A stretch of 64,000 bases of DNA from Vreelandella salicampi (GCF_013415105.1 NZ_JACCDF010000001.1:62001-126000); one strand, 5' to 3'. Shown: positions 1-9,245, counted from the stretch's first letter. Program-made: numbers and translations. The notes: generated from the letters alone by a model not told the origin.

Positions 1-253
1 GGGTCGACCATGCACCTTCTTCAAGCAACAATTGCCCCCACTCGGTGTGCAGCTGATTTTTTTCCTGTTCTAAGCGCTGAAGCTCAGCAAACGCAACGCG
101 CGTTTGATGCGTGGTAAGAACCACGGCAAGACCGCTGCCGAGGCAAGCCAAAAACAATAGCGCATTAAAAATGGGCCAAAACCGCCAGCGTAAGCGAAAT
201 GGCCACTCGGCTCGCATTGATGCCGCCCACTGCTGAACATTAACCCTAGCCAT
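1..253 (-). CDS. ftsL: Cell division protein FtsL (partial, C-terminus beyond window)
   Basis: Bitopic inner-membrane division protein that works with FtsB and FtsQ to activate septal peptidoglycan synthesis. I translated 84 codons from the minus strand. There is a short basic cytoplasmic N-terminus (starting MARVNVQQW), one hydrophobic segment at about residues 27-46, and then a periplasmic coiled-coil-like stretch with the TEWGQLLLEEGAW block typical of FtsL. The start is 3 bases after the rsmH stop, the standard rsmH-ftsL arrangement. FtsI would follow outside the window. The gene runs off the left edge, so its C-terminus cannot be judged. Identification rests on topology, position and the conserved block. 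Confidence 0.88.
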   Translation of the reverse strand, partial: MARVNVQQWAASMRAEWPFRLRWRFWPIFNALLFLACLGSGLAVVLTTHQTRVAFAELQRLEQEKNQLHTEWGQLLLEEGAWST

Positions 254-256
254 TAT

Positions 257-1213
257 TTACGCCCGCTTACGCGCTGCACGCATGACCGCGCTACGCGCAC
301 GTGGGTTTTCCGCCACTTCTACCTCAGAGGGGCGCTGGCCTTTCCCCAGCGCCTCTAAGCGACGGTTGAGTTGATCGTCGCGAATAGGCACACCACGTGG
401 TAAATGAGTGTATCCACGCACGTGATGACGAATAAAACGCTTCACCCGCCGATCTTCCAGCGAGTGGAAGCTGATCACCACCAAATGACCACCGGGAGCA
501 AGCGCTTCAAGGGCGGCATCAAGTGCGGCGTCTAGCTGCTCTAGCTCGCCATTTAAGTAAATACGCAAACCTTGAAACGCTTTGGTCGCTGGGTGGCGCC
601 CCTTTTCCCATGCCGGGTGGGCGGTTTTGAGCACCTCGGCAAGATCAACGGTGTGGGTAAAGGGCTGCTCTCGACGCCGATTTACGACGGCACGCGCGAG
701 GCGTTTGCCAAAGCGCTCTTCGCCGTAGGTTTTGAACACGTGGGCAATATCGGCTTCACTGGCACGGGCAAGGAATTCTGCCGCACTTTCGCCTTGTGTA
801 GGATCCATGCGCATATCAAGTGGGCCATTGCGCATAAAGCTAAAACCGCGCTCCGGGTCATCAAGCTGCGGCGAGGACACCCCCACATCGAGCAAAATCC
901 CGGCGAGTTCGCCGTGGACGTTTTGCTCACGGGCCACGTCGGCTAAGCGCGCAAAATCGCGCTGCACCATGGTAAAGCGTGAATCATTGATCTCTGCCGC
1001 CGCCGCGACTGCCTGGGGGTCGCGGTCTAGCGCGATCAAACGACCCGCCTCATTTAAACGCGATAAAATAACCCGGGAATGCCCGCCACGCCCAAAAGTG
1101 CCATCAAAATAGACGCCATCGGGCTGATGCACGAGCGTATCGACAGCACCGTCAAGCAACACACTGGTATGACGGAAGCGATTAACGGCTTTTTCAGCCT
1201 CTGATGATGGCAT
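257..1213 (-). CDS. rsmH: 16S rRNA (cytosine-1402-N4)-methyltransferase RsmH
   Basis: S-adenosylmethionine-dependent enzyme that N4-methylates C1402 in the decoding centre of 16S rRNA. At 318 aa it has the usual length. Visible motifs include [11 protein letters not shown] at the start, the SAM-binding loop [41 protein letters not shown] and [15 protein letters not shown]. It is the first coding gene of the division/cell-wall cluster here, with ftsL immediately downstream. RsmI, encoded beyond rnpB, adds the 2'-O-methyl group to the same nucleotide, so both C1402 modification genes flank the RNase P RNA gene. The usual upstream gene mraZ is missing. Confidence 0.98.
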   Translation of the reverse strand: MPSSEAEKAVNRFRHTSVLLDGAVDTLVHQPDGVYFDGTFGRGGHSRVILSRLNEAGRLIALDRDPQAVAAAAEINDSRFTMVQRDFARLADVAREQNVHGELAGILLDVGVSSPQLDDPERGFSFMRNGPLDMRMDPTQGESAAEFLARASEADIAHVFKTYGEERFGKRLARAVVNRRREQPFTHTVDLAEVLKTAHPAWEKGRHPATKAFQGLRIYLNGELEQLDAALDAALEALAPGGHLVVISFHSLEDRRVKRFIRHHVRGYTHLPRGVPIRDDQLNRRLEALGKGQRPSEVEVAENPRARSAVMRAARKRA

Positions 1214-1275
1214 GTAGCTCTCACACAGAACGATGACCTAACCCTTAGGCTTGGGAGGTGCATGGCATTGTCAGG

Positions 1276-1295
1276 AGAGCGCGCTAAGTCGCTCT
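1276..1295 (-). terminator. Possible hairpin downstream of RNase P RNA
   Basis: AGAGCG and CGCTCT arms form a 6-bp stem with an 8-base loop about 10 bases after the mature rnpB end. No T-run follows on the minus strand, so it may be a processing or pausing hairpin rather than an intrinsic terminator. The rest of the 91-base gap to rsmH holds only the rsmH ribosome-binding region. Confidence 0.3.
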
Positions 1296-1303
1296 TTGTT
1301 TGA

Positions 1304-1655
<352 letters not shown>

Positions 1656-1661
1656 GCGGCA

Positions 1662-1690
1662 AGCATACCAGCGCCCCCGCTTGGCCTCAA
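1662..1690 (-). promoter_or_regulatory. Sigma-70 promoter of rnpB
   Basis: A -35 box TTGAGG (1685-1690) and -10 box TATGCT (1662-1667) are separated by exactly 17 bases. A start 7 bases downstream gives +1 at about 1655, the expected RNA 5' end. The -35 overlaps the rsmI stop codon. The GC-rich discriminator (TGCCGCC) is of the kind seen at stringently controlled stable-RNA promoters. Confidence 0.55.
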
Positions 1691-2559
1691 TCCTCACTTT
1701 TCATTGCTTGTAGTCGGGCATACCACGTTTGCTTTCGTCCGCCGAACACGCGGGCCGACACGGCAGCACTTTGTTTCACGCCAACACCCTCCGCTAACAG
1801 CGCATTTAATAACGTATCTTCTGAAAAAGCCTGCTGGGTTTGCTCGACATTGGGCGGCGCGCCTTGAACCATCACCACAAACTCGCCCCGGGCTTGATTG
1901 GGGTCTTCTTCTAATTGAGCCAACAGCGCGCCAGGGGTGCCGCTCAAAAAGGTTTCGAATGTTTTGGTTAGCTCGCGAGCGAGCACTACGTCGCGCGCCC
2001 CCATCACCTCACTGAGCGCCGTCAGCGTATGCACAATGCGGTGTGGCGATTCGTAAAACACCAGCGTGGCTTCGTGCGCCAACCACTGCTCAAGCGCTTG
2101 TTTTCGCGCCGCGGGCTTAGCAGGCAAAAAACCTGCAAAGGTAAACCGGTCGGTGGGAAGTCCTGCCCCTGATAGCGCTGTAATCAGCGCTGACGGGCCA
2201 GGTACAGGTACGATGCGGCGCCCCCGCTCGCGCAACGCTCTCACGAGCACAAAGCCGGGGTCGCTAATTAACGGCGTGCCGGCATCGCTAATCAAAGCGA
2301 TATCTTCGCCTGCCACGAGATAGCGGTCGACCTGCTCTATACGATGGGACTCATTATGGTCATGCAGTGACAGCATCGGCACATTGAGCCCTAAATGCGT
2401 CAGAAGCCGTCCACTGTGGCGCGTATCTTCCGCAGCAATTCGCGCTACACTACCCAGCGTTTGGGCAGCGCGGGGCGAGAGGTCCTGCAAATTCCCAATC
2501 GGCGTAGCAACCACGTACAATGTTCCTGGATGCAATGTGCCCAGATGGCCGTGTGTCAT
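1687..2559 (-). CDS. rsmI: 16S rRNA (cytidine-1402-2'-O)-methyltransferase RsmI
   Basis: Tetrapyrrole-methylase-fold SAM enzyme that 2'-O-methylates C1402 of 16S rRNA. At 290 aa it has the standard length. Motifs include GTLYVVATPIGNLQDLSPRA near the N-terminus, AAEDTRHSGRLL, DAGTPLISDPGFVLV, VPVPGPSALITALSGAGLP, FYESPHRI and VLARELTKTFETF. The start follows a clear AGGAG. It is divergent from lpoA, with 56 bases between the two starts, the conserved rsmI/lpoA arrangement. The rnpB promoter overlaps its stop codon. Confidence 0.98.
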   Translation of the reverse strand: MTHGHLGTLHPGTLYVVATPIGNLQDLSPRAAQTLGSVARIAAEDTRHSGRLLTHLGLNVPMLSLHDHNESHRIEQVDRYLVAGEDIALISDAGTPLISDPGFVLVRALRERGRRIVPVPGPSALITALSGAGLPTDRFTFAGFLPAKPAARKQALEQWLAHEATLVFYESPHRIVHTLTALSEVMGARDVVLARELTKTFETFLSGTPGALLAQLEEDPNQARGEFVVMVQGAPPNVEQTQQAFSEDTLLNALLAEGVGVKQSAAVSARVFGGRKQTWYARLQAMKSED

Positions 2560-2615
2560 CTAAACTCCTGGTAAACGAAAAAATGGCAGCGCCAATGGCA
2601 ACTAAGGAAGGATAC

Positions 2616-4124
2616 ATGAAACCGCTATATCGTGGCTTACTCACCCTGACGCTTACTGCCCTTTTTATGTCGGGCTGCGCTCTTCAACAGCCACCTAGCG
2701 TGGTTGACCGCGTCCCGGATCAGGACCCGAATCGCCTACTTAGCCAGGCGCAAGAACAAGCACCAGACCAAGCAGCACAAACCCGCCTAGAAGCCGCTAA
2801 CATCTACGCTCGACAAGGGCAGCGCGATAAAGCCTTTGCCACAGCGGATGAATTGGATCCACAGAAATTGTCCGAATCCGACCGCGTGCGCTGGGCGCTA
2901 CTCTACTCCGGGCTTGCTCGCGCACTTGATGAGCCTCGCGCTGTTTTGAAAGCCACCACAGTGCTCGATCAAGAATTAGGCATGTCGGCTGAGCAGCAGC
3001 AAACCCTGCAAGAGCGCAGACGCTGGGCGCAGGATGCGCTTGACCAACTTGACCCTGAGCGCTTTGCATTACCCGAATTCAGCACAGATGTAGAGCGTAT
3101 TGCGGTGTATTTACCCGAATCCGGGCCGCTGGACAATGTCGCCTCAGCGATTGCCACTGCGATGCGCCAGCATCACGACGTGCAAAATAGCGATGTACAG
3201 CTACATTTTATCGATGCCTCTCAACACGGACTCGACGCGCTTTACCAGCGCGCCGAGCAAATGGGGGCTCAAGTCGTCATCGGGCCACTCGACAAAAATC
3301 AAGTGACATCGCTTGAACAGCGCCAAAGTGTGCCGCTACCCACCTTGGCGCTCAATTACGGTAAAAGTCGAAATAATCAAGCGACGCGGCTATTTCAGTT
3401 TGGCCTTTCCGCCGAAGACGAAGCCCGCCAAGCGGCACAGCGCGCGTGGCAAGATGGACACCGGCAAATGGTGATCATGGTACCCAATAATGACTGGGGC
3501 CGCCGGGTTGGCGAAGCTTTCTGGAACGAGTGGAGCGCGCAAGGCGGAGACGTTACTAACGCGGTGCGCTACAACCCCGAGAGCTCGGTTTCCAATTCAG
3601 TTAAGACCGCACTCAATGTCCGCGGTGAGCGCGCTCAACTGAATAATATTGACGCGCTCTTTCTTCTCGCCGTTCCTGACTATGCACGCCAAGTCCCCCC
3701 TACCCTCGACTACTACTACGCGCCGAATTTACCTATTTATGCCACGTCTCATCTACACGACGGGCAGCGCCAGCCGCGCTTGGATCAAGACCTCGACGAC
3801 GTGATGTTTATGGATATCCCCTGGCAGATTCCGGACGCGGCCGTAGGTGGTGAAGAAGTCCTACCCTTTTACTCCACGTACCGAACACTGCGCGAAGAGA
3901 GCGATGCTTCCATGTTCAGCCTAATGGCCATGGGGGTAGACGCCTTCGAAATCGCAACCAATTTGACAGTATTAACTGGTGCAGAAAGCCTTAGTGGCGC
4001 AACCGGCCGGCTTTACTTAACCGCAGACGGTCGCGTCTACCGTGAATTGCCTTGGGCTAAATTCCAAAATGGAATCCCGGCGCCAATTCTTATTCCGGGG
4101 CTATCGACACCTGATGAGGAATAG
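2616..4124 (+). CDS. lpoA: Penicillin-binding protein activator LpoA (outer-membrane lipoprotein)
   Basis: Predicted outer-membrane lipoprotein that activates the bifunctional PBP1a-type synthase from outside the sacculus. The start chosen is the ATG at 2616 behind AAGGAAGG. It gives 502 aa with a lipoprotein signal peptide and lipobox MSGC, so Cys21 would be lipidated. An N-terminal helical repeat region (to about residue 170) is followed by a periplasmic-binding-protein-like fold ('RIAVYLPESGPL', 'VVIGPLDKNQV', 'RQMVIMVPNNDWG'). An open frame extends upstream to 2520 but lacks the signal peptide at its start. It overlaps yraN by 11 bases, implying coupled translation. The function is assigned from family and synteny with yraN and diaA. 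Confidence 0.93.
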   Translation: MKPLYRGLLTLTLTALFMSGCALQQPPSVVDRVPDQDPNRLLSQAQEQAPDQAAQTRLEAANIYARQGQRDKAFATADELDPQKLSESDRVRWALLYSGLARALDEPRAVLKATTVLDQELGMSAEQQQTLQERRRWAQDALDQLDPERFALPEFSTDVERIAVYLPESGPLDNVASAIATAMRQHHDVQNSDVQLHFIDASQHGLDALYQRAEQMGAQVVIGPLDKNQVTSLEQRQSVPLPTLALNYGKSRNNQATRLFQFGLSAEDEARQAAQRAWQDGHRQMVIMVPNNDWGRRVGEAFWNEWSAQGGDVTNAVRYNPESSVSNSVKTALNVRGERAQLNNIDALFLLAVPDYARQVPPTLDYYYAPNLPIYATSHLHDGQRQPRLDQDLDDVMFMDIPWQIPDAAVGGEEVLPFYSTYRTLREESDASMFSLMAMGVDAFEIATNLTVLTGAESLSGATGRLYLTADGRVYRELPWAKFQNGIPAPILIPGLSTPDEE

Positions 4125-4485
4125 TGCACAAACGGCCCGGGCCCGCGGAACAGCGATGGAACAGCAAGCAGCCGAGTGGCTGCAGCTGCGCGGGCTAACG
4201 CTTTTAGGTCGCAATCAGTACGCAAAAGGCGGTGAGCTTGATTTGGTCATGCAAGATGGCGACACCCTGGTGTTTGTCGAGGTCAAGCATCGTGTTACCA
4301 CTCAGTATGGCCATCCGCTCGAAGCCGTGACGGCACAAAAACAGCGTCGCCTAGTACATGCTGCACGGGTTTATCTCGCTAAACGGCAACTTTACTGCCC
4401 GTGCCGCTTTGATATCCTAAGCGTCGTTGGCTCGCCGCCTGATTTAACTTTCGAGTGGGTAAAAGCCGCCTTCGATGCATTTTGA
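4114..4485 (+). CDS. yraN: UPF0102 family protein YraN (predicted endonuclease-like fold)
   Basis: Protein of 123 aa of the UPF0102 family, which has a restriction-endonuclease-like core. Its biological role is not established. The family signature is visible: RARGTAMEQQAAEWLQ, then GGELDLVMQDGDTLVFVEVKHR, which holds the Asp and the Glu-x-Lys of a PD-(D/E)xK-type centre, then AVTAQKQRRLVHAARVYL. The ATG at 4114 lies inside the lpoA 3' end, and its first codons align with the usual family N-terminus. An in-frame ATG at 4042 would add a tail unrelated to the family. It sits in the conserved block lpoA-yraN-diaA. Confidence 0.93.
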   Translation: MRNSAQTARARGTAMEQQAAEWLQLRGLTLLGRNQYAKGGELDLVMQDGDTLVFVEVKHRVTTQYGHPLEAVTAQKQRRLVHAARVYLAKRQLYCPCRFDILSVVGSPPDLTFEWVKAAFDAF

Positions 4486-4507
4486 CGCCAGCAATCAGGA
4501 CCTTTAG

Positions 4508-5101
<594 letters not shown>

Positions 5102-5120
5102 TATGGCTGGCTACCCCACC

Positions 5121-5150
5121 ATCACGTATTGCACTGCTAAAAAACGTGAT
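5121..5150 (+). promoter_or_regulatory. Inverted repeat in the dolP leader
   Basis: ATCACGT (5121-5127) and ACGTGAT (5144-5150) form a perfect 7-bp inverted repeat with a 16-base spacer, 25 bases before dolP. It could be an operator or an RNA hairpin. A weak sigma-E-like arrangement (GCACTG, 17 bases, TCAAA) overlaps it. E. coli dolP (yraP) is sigma-E controlled, but this match is poor. Confidence 0.3.
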
Positions 5151-5175
5151 ACTTCAAAATTTTAAGGAGCTTCCT

Positions 5176-5751
5176 ATGCCCTTTGCTTTTTTTTCATCAC
5201 GCTGGTTAATAATTACCTTGCTTTGCGGGATGCTAATTCTTAGTGGATGCGCGACTCATACTGCGTCAAACCCCTCTAACTACGGCAACCGCAGCAGCGA
5301 TGTAGAAGCGGTCGATTCAGTCATTGAACAGGAGGTCGATAAAGCCCTAGCACGCACCGATGGCCGCCTTGACGATGCACGCATCCGCCCCCACAGCTAC
5401 AACGGCGTCGTTTTATTAGTGGGACAAGTCCCGAGCGAAGAACTTCGTGAGATGGCAGGCAACGTCGCCCGTGATATCCGCGGCGTTGAAGAAGTTCATA
5501 ACGAGCTAACAATCGCTGCTCGCTTACCTGCAGGCCAGCGTTTGACCGATAGCTGGCTAACCACCAACGTGGTCAGCCAATTAGCCACAAATGACCGCAT
5601 CGACTCGTCTAAACTAAAAGTGACAACCGAAAACGCAAGCGTTTACCTCATGGGCATTGTCTCGCGTGGCGAAGCAGACCGTATTGTAGCCGCCGCATCA
5701 AACGTAAGAGGCGTACAGCGAATTGTTAAAGTCTTTGAATACCTAGACTAG
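5176..5751 (+). CDS. dolP: Outer-membrane BON-domain lipoprotein DolP (YraP)
   Basis: Lipoprotein of 191 aa with two BON domains. DolP supports outer-membrane integrity and BAM function, and in E. coli localises to the division site through phospholipid binding. The ATG at 5176 follows AAGGAG. The signal peptide ends in the lipobox LSGC, giving Cys25 as the lipidated residue. BON1 covers roughly residues 45-115 (...SYNGVVLLVGQVPSEELREM) and BON2 roughly 120-190 (...ENASVYLMGIVSRGEADRI). An upstream ATG at 5146 lacks a ribosome site. It ends the lpoA-yraN-diaA-dolP run and is followed by a large palindrome that separates it from convergent sspB. Confidence 0.93.
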   Translation: MPFAFFSSRWLIITLLCGMLILSGCATHTASNPSNYGNRSSDVEAVDSVIEQEVDKALARTDGRLDDARIRPHSYNGVVLLVGQVPSEELREMAGNVARDIRGVEEVHNELTIAARLPAGQRLTDSWLTTNVVSQLATNDRIDSSKLKVTTENASVYLMGIVSRGEADRIVAAASNVRGVQRIVKVFEYLD

Positions 5752-5801
5752 CACGCCATAAGAGACGATATCTTGTCGTTCATTAAATAAGATTGTCTCT
5801 C

Positions 5802-5841
5802 AACCAGCAACGCCTCGACATATGTCGAGGCGTTGCTGGTT
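5802..5841. terminator. Perfect 40-bp palindrome between convergent dolP and sspB
   Basis: The arm AACCAGCAACGCCTCGACAT (5802-5821) is followed immediately by its exact reverse complement (5822-5841). It reads the same on both strands and lies between converging genes, so a bidirectional transcription terminator is the simplest reading. Only short T or A tracts flank it, which is weaker than a textbook intrinsic terminator. Confidence 0.6.
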
Positions 5842-5872
5842 TAAGCACTAATCGCAGGTTGCGACGGGTACT

Positions 5873-6418
5873 TTATTTAATCACCCGCAGCGTAGGCTTT
5901 TTCTTCTTGCTCGAAGAGCCGGACTTAGAAGACGTTGTCTTGGAAGACGAAGCAGACGAAGAATTTTTATCTGCGCTCTCGCTATCTTTTCCCGTACCTT
6001 CATCGTCACTAGTTTGCTCGGCAGGTTCCGCAACCGAAAGCTCCGGCTTACCGGACACACCACTCTGGCTCTCGGACTCAGTCTGCTCTTCTTCCGGTGA
6101 ATCAAGTTCTGGCTCATGACCAAAGACCATGCCAGCACCATTCTCGCGCGCGTAGATAGCAATTAACGCAGTTATCGGAATCATCACCTGCATAGGCTGA
6201 CCGCCAAAACGTGCGTTAAAGCCTATAGCCTGATTCTCCATAAAAAGATCGCGCACCGCCGTAGGGGCCACGTTAAGAACAATCTGGCCGTTTTGCACAA
6301 ATTGTTTAGGCACTTCCACGTCCGGCTGGGTGGCATCGACTACCAGATAAGGCGTCAACTCGTTATCGACCAGCCATTCATAAAGTGCTCTCGCCAGATA
6401 GGGGCGACTGGAACGCAT
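5873..6418 (-). CDS. sspB: ClpXP protease specificity-enhancing factor SspB
   Basis: Adaptor that delivers ssrA-tagged proteins to ClpXP. The N-terminal substrate-binding domain fills about residues 1-115 (RPYLARALYEWLVDNELTPYLVVD, GGQPMQVMIPITALIAIYARENG). Next comes a long low-complexity acidic and Ser/Lys-rich linker (about residues 120-172), then the C-terminal ClpX-binding peptide TLRVIK, matching the LRVVK-type XB tail of E. coli SspB. Length is 181 aa. The ATG follows AGGAGGGG. SspA is 32 bases upstream on the same strand, so the two form an operon. Confidence 0.97.
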   Translation of the reverse strand: MRSSRPYLARALYEWLVDNELTPYLVVDATQPDVEVPKQFVQNGQIVLNVAPTAVRDLFMENQAIGFNARFGGQPMQVMIPITALIAIYARENGAGMVFGHEPELDSPEEEQTESESQSGVSGKPELSVAEPAEQTSDDEGTGKDSESADKNSSSASSSKTTSSKSGSSSKKKKPTLRVIK

Positions 6419-6450
6419 CGGGTTCCCCTCCTATCGCTTACATCAGTAAA

Positions 6451-7077
6451 TTATGCACGCATCTCTTTTTCGTGCTCGTTAAGCGAGGCTTTAAATGCCT
6501 CACGTTCGAAAACACGCGCCATATAACTCATCAGTGGCTGCACTTGCTTTTCTGGCAGCTCAATATTGAGCTCCGGCAGGCGCCACAAAATGGGAGCTAA
6601 ACAGCAATCAACCAGCGTGAATTCGTCGCTCATGAAGAAAGGCATATCTTCAAAAATCGGCGAAATACCCACTAAGCTTTCGCGTAGCTCTTTACGTGCC
6701 TTATCCGCCTCTTTTTTGCCCCCGGTACGAATCTGCTCAACCTTTGGGCACCATTCGCGCTCAATACGATGCATCCATAGGCGACTTTGCGCACGCGCGA
6801 CGGGGTATACCGGCAAAAGCGGCGGATGTGGGAAACGCTCGTCTAGGTACTCCATCATTACCTTAGATTCGTAGAGCACCAAATCACGATCCAGTAGCGT
6901 CGGCACGCTATTGTAGGGATTTAAGTCCGCTAGTTCTTCCGGAGGCTGCTCTTCATTTACATCGACAATTTCTACTGCAACACCTTTTTCAGCCAACACA
7001 ATACGTACCCGATGGCTAAAGTGATCATCATTACCTGAATAAAAGATCATCGACGACCGTTTGGCCACTACACCCAT
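6451..7077 (-). CDS. sspA: Stringent starvation protein A (RNA polymerase-associated, GST fold)
   Basis: RNA-polymerase-associated protein with a glutathione S-transferase fold, involved in stationary-phase and acid-stress gene expression. Length is 208 aa. The N-terminal thioredoxin-like domain is visible ([42 protein letters not shown]). The C-terminal helical GST domain follows, including the [10 protein letters not shown] surface block known to matter in E. coli SspA. It is the first gene of the sspA-sspB operon and is preceded by a candidate promoter at 7111-7139. Its start codon has alternatives a few codons downstream (MIFYSG), but the longer form matches the family. Confidence 0.96.
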   Translation of the reverse strand: MGVVAKRSSMIFYSGNDDHFSHRVRIVLAEKGVAVEIVDVNEEQPPEELADLNPYNSVPTLLDRDLVLYESKVMMEYLDERFPHPPLLPVYPVARAQSRLWMHRIEREWCPKVEQIRTGGKKEADKARKELRESLVGISPIFEDMPFFMSDEFTLVDCCLAPILWRLPELNIELPEKQVQPLMSYMARVFEREAFKASLNEHEKEMRA

Positions 7078-7110
7078 GAAATCATCCTCGCATCAAACCA
7101 ACTTGAGATC

Positions 7111-7139
7111 ATAACACGCAATTATCTTTACAGGGTAAA
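7111..7139 (-). promoter_or_regulatory. Candidate sigma-70 promoter of sspAB
   Basis: -35 TTTACC (7134-7139), 17-base spacer, -10 TGTTAT (7111-7116), each 4 of 6 to consensus, 34 bases before the sspA start. Confidence 0.35.
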
Positions 7140-7169
7140 ACAGACGGATGTATTACCGCTAGTAACACA

Positions 7170-7200
7170 AAGGGCGCGCGGCACATGCCGCACGCCCCTT
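7170..7200 (-). terminator. Terminator of the petABC operon
   Basis: GC-rich stem with a 5-bp inner arm (GCGGC/GCCGC), a 4-base loop and a further 5-bp outer arm after one mismatch, 18 bases past the petC stop. Only a short T-rich stretch follows on the minus strand. Confidence 0.6.
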
Positions 7201-7218
7201 GCTACGCGCCACACTCTT

Positions 7219-7986
7219 TTAGTGAATATCGCGCCAGAACTCACGCTTCAGCAAGTAAGCAATCACACCGAAAATGAAGATAAAAATCAGCACCTTCGGC
7301 GCAAGCGCTTGCGCTTGGAGCTTAGATGGCTCACCCACATAAGCCAAGAAGTTGGTCAGGTCATAAACGGCCTCTTCAAACTCTTCCGGCTCTAGCTTGC
7401 CTGGCTGTGTGACTTGCAACACTTCGCAGGATTGATACTTGCCCGTTAGCGGATCAAGTTCAGACCCTTCAACGTGCCGGTCTGTCTGGGCGCAAACCTT
7501 CTCTTGAACGCCTTGCAAAGGCTCTAAGACGTTAGGCATGGCCACCAAAGGAAACACCGCATTGTTGACACCTGTCGTAGTGCTCGGATCTTTATAAAAA
7601 CTCAACAGATAAGAGTAGATCCAGTCTGTGCCGCGTAGACGGGCTTCAAGCGACAAATCGGGCGGCGGCGCACCAAACCAACCTTCTGCATCGCCGCTAT
7701 TCATGGCGATGTGCATTTGGTCGTTAAACCCAAGATCCGGCGAAAAAATCAGATTCTCTTCAACAAGATCTTGCGGCATACCCAGATCTTCTGCCGCACG
7801 GGAGAAACGCTGATACTCAAGTGAGTGACACCCCATGCAGTAGTTCGTATAGATCTGCATGCCGTTTTGCAAAGATTCCTTGTCTGCCAAGTCTGGCTCC
7901 ATGGAATACGGCAGGCTGGCACCACCAGCGGCTATTGCCGTTACTGGGAGCAGCGCAAATAGCAGTGCAAATAGTTGTTTTTTCAT
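7219..7986 (-). CDS. petC: Ubiquinol-cytochrome c reductase, cytochrome c1 subunit
   Basis: Haem c-carrying subunit of complex III, passing electrons from the Rieske protein to soluble cytochrome c on the periplasmic side. Length is 255 aa. A Sec signal peptide is visible at residues 1-20 (MKKQLFALLFALLPVTAIAA). The covalent haem motif CMGCH has Cys50, Cys53 and His54. A candidate axial Met lies in LVAMPNVLEP. A C-terminal membrane anchor ends the protein (KVLIFIFIFGVIAYLL). Its start overlaps the petB stop by one base (TAATG), indicating translational coupling. It is the last gene of petABC. Confidence 0.97.
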   Translation of the reverse strand: MKKQLFALLFALLPVTAIAAGGASLPYSMEPDLADKESLQNGMQIYTNYCMGCHSLEYQRFSRAAEDLGMPQDLVEENLIFSPDLGFNDQMHIAMNSGDAEGWFGAPPPDLSLEARLRGTDWIYSYLLSFYKDPSTTTGVNNAVFPLVAMPNVLEPLQGVQEKVCAQTDRHVEGSELDPLTGKYQSCEVLQVTQPGKLEPEEFEEAVYDLTNFLAYVGEPSKLQAQALAPKVLIFIFIFGVIAYLLKREFWRDIH

Positions 7987-9245
7987 TAGCCAGTCACCCT
8001 TTCCGGAACGGGTTTAGTCTTCTCCAGCTTGGTATAAATCGGCATAAGCAGGAAGAAAGCGAAGTAAATGGCTGTACATACTTGAGCCAGGATGGTACGA
8101 CCACCGGTTGACGGCAGCACACCCAATATCCCGAGGATGATAAAACTGATAGCAAACAACAGAAGCATCAGTTTTGATATCCAGCCCTTATAGCGCATAG
8201 AGCGCACCGGACTACGATCAAGCCACGGCAGAACAAACAGTACGGCAATCGCACCGCCCATAAAGATAACGCCCAGGAACTTAGCATCGAGGCCAAAGAT
8301 AGAGAACGTAATCGCACGCAAGATGGCGTAGAACGGAGTGAAGTACCAAACCGGCGCAATATGGTCTGGCGTCTGCAGTGGGTTCGCGGGCTCAAAATTG
8401 GGCTTTTCAATGAAATAGCCACCACCTTCAGGGAAGTAGAAGACCACCACACAGAAGACAAACAGGAAAACCGCCACACCGACAATATCTTTCACGGTGT
8501 AATAAGGGTGGAACGGGATACCATCAAGCGGCTTGCCGGTTTCATCCTTTTTCTTCTTGATATCAATGCCGTCCGGGTTGTTAGACCCAACTTCGTGCAG
8601 CGCAATAATGTGTAGCACCACCAATGCCAAAATGACGATAGGCACCGCAACAACGTGGAGCGCAAAGAAGCGGTTGAGCGTAATACCGGAAATCAGAAAA
8701 TCACCCCGTATCCACTGCGCAAGGTCAGGACCGATGCCCGGAATAGCAGAAAACAGCGAAATAATGACTTGAGCGCCCCAGTAGGACATCTGCCCCCATG
8801 GCAACAGATACCCCATAAAGGCTTCTGCCATCAGCGCCAGATAAATCGTCATACCAAAGATCCATACCAGCTCTCGCGGCGCTTTATACGAGCCATAAAG
8901 CAGACCACGAAACATATGCAGGTATACAACGAGGAAAAAGGCAGAGGCGCCAGTAGTGTGCATGTAGCGGATTAACCAGCCCCACTCCACATCGCGCATA
9001 ATATATTCAACAGAAGCAAAGGCACCTTCTGCCGAGGGATTATAGCTCATGGTCAGCCATACGCCGGTTAAAATTTGATTAACCAGCATGAGTAGAGCTA
9101 ACGAGCCAAAGAAATACCAGAAATTAAAGTTCTTCGGGGCGTAGTACTTCGATAGATGCTCTTGCCACATCTGCGTAGCGGGAAAACGATCATCAACCCA
9201 CCGCATGATGCCGCTTTCAGCTTTGGCTTTATTTGGATTACCCAT
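7986..9245 (-). CDS. petB: Ubiquinol-cytochrome c reductase, cytochrome b subunit
   Basis: Membrane core of complex III, 419 aa, full-length b type (not split as in b6f). The four haem ligands are visible: His96 and His110 on helix B, His197 and His212 on helix D, with the 13- and 14-residue gaps typical of bc1. Eight hydrophobic segments can be counted. The quinol-oxidation-site motif that is PEWY in mitochondria reads PVWY here (residues 298-301). I regard this as natural variation among proteobacteria rather than a defect. One-base overlaps with both petA and petC show tight coupling. Confidence 0.98.
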   Translation of the reverse strand: MGNPNKAKAESGIMRWVDDRFPATQMWQEHLSKYYAPKNFNFWYFFGSLALLMLVNQILTGVWLTMSYNPSAEGAFASVEYIMRDVEWGWLIRYMHTTGASAFFLVVYLHMFRGLLYGSYKAPRELVWIFGMTIYLALMAEAFMGYLLPWGQMSYWGAQVIISLFSAIPGIGPDLAQWIRGDFLISGITLNRFFALHVVAVPIVILALVVLHIIALHEVGSNNPDGIDIKKKKDETGKPLDGIPFHPYYTVKDIVGVAVFLFVFCVVVFYFPEGGGYFIEKPNFEPANPLQTPDHIAPVWYFTPFYAILRAITFSIFGLDAKFLGVIFMGGAIAVLFVLPWLDRSPVRSMRYKGWISKLMLLLFAISFIILGILGVLPSTGGRTILAQVCTAIYFAFFLLMPIYTKLEKTKPVPERVTG

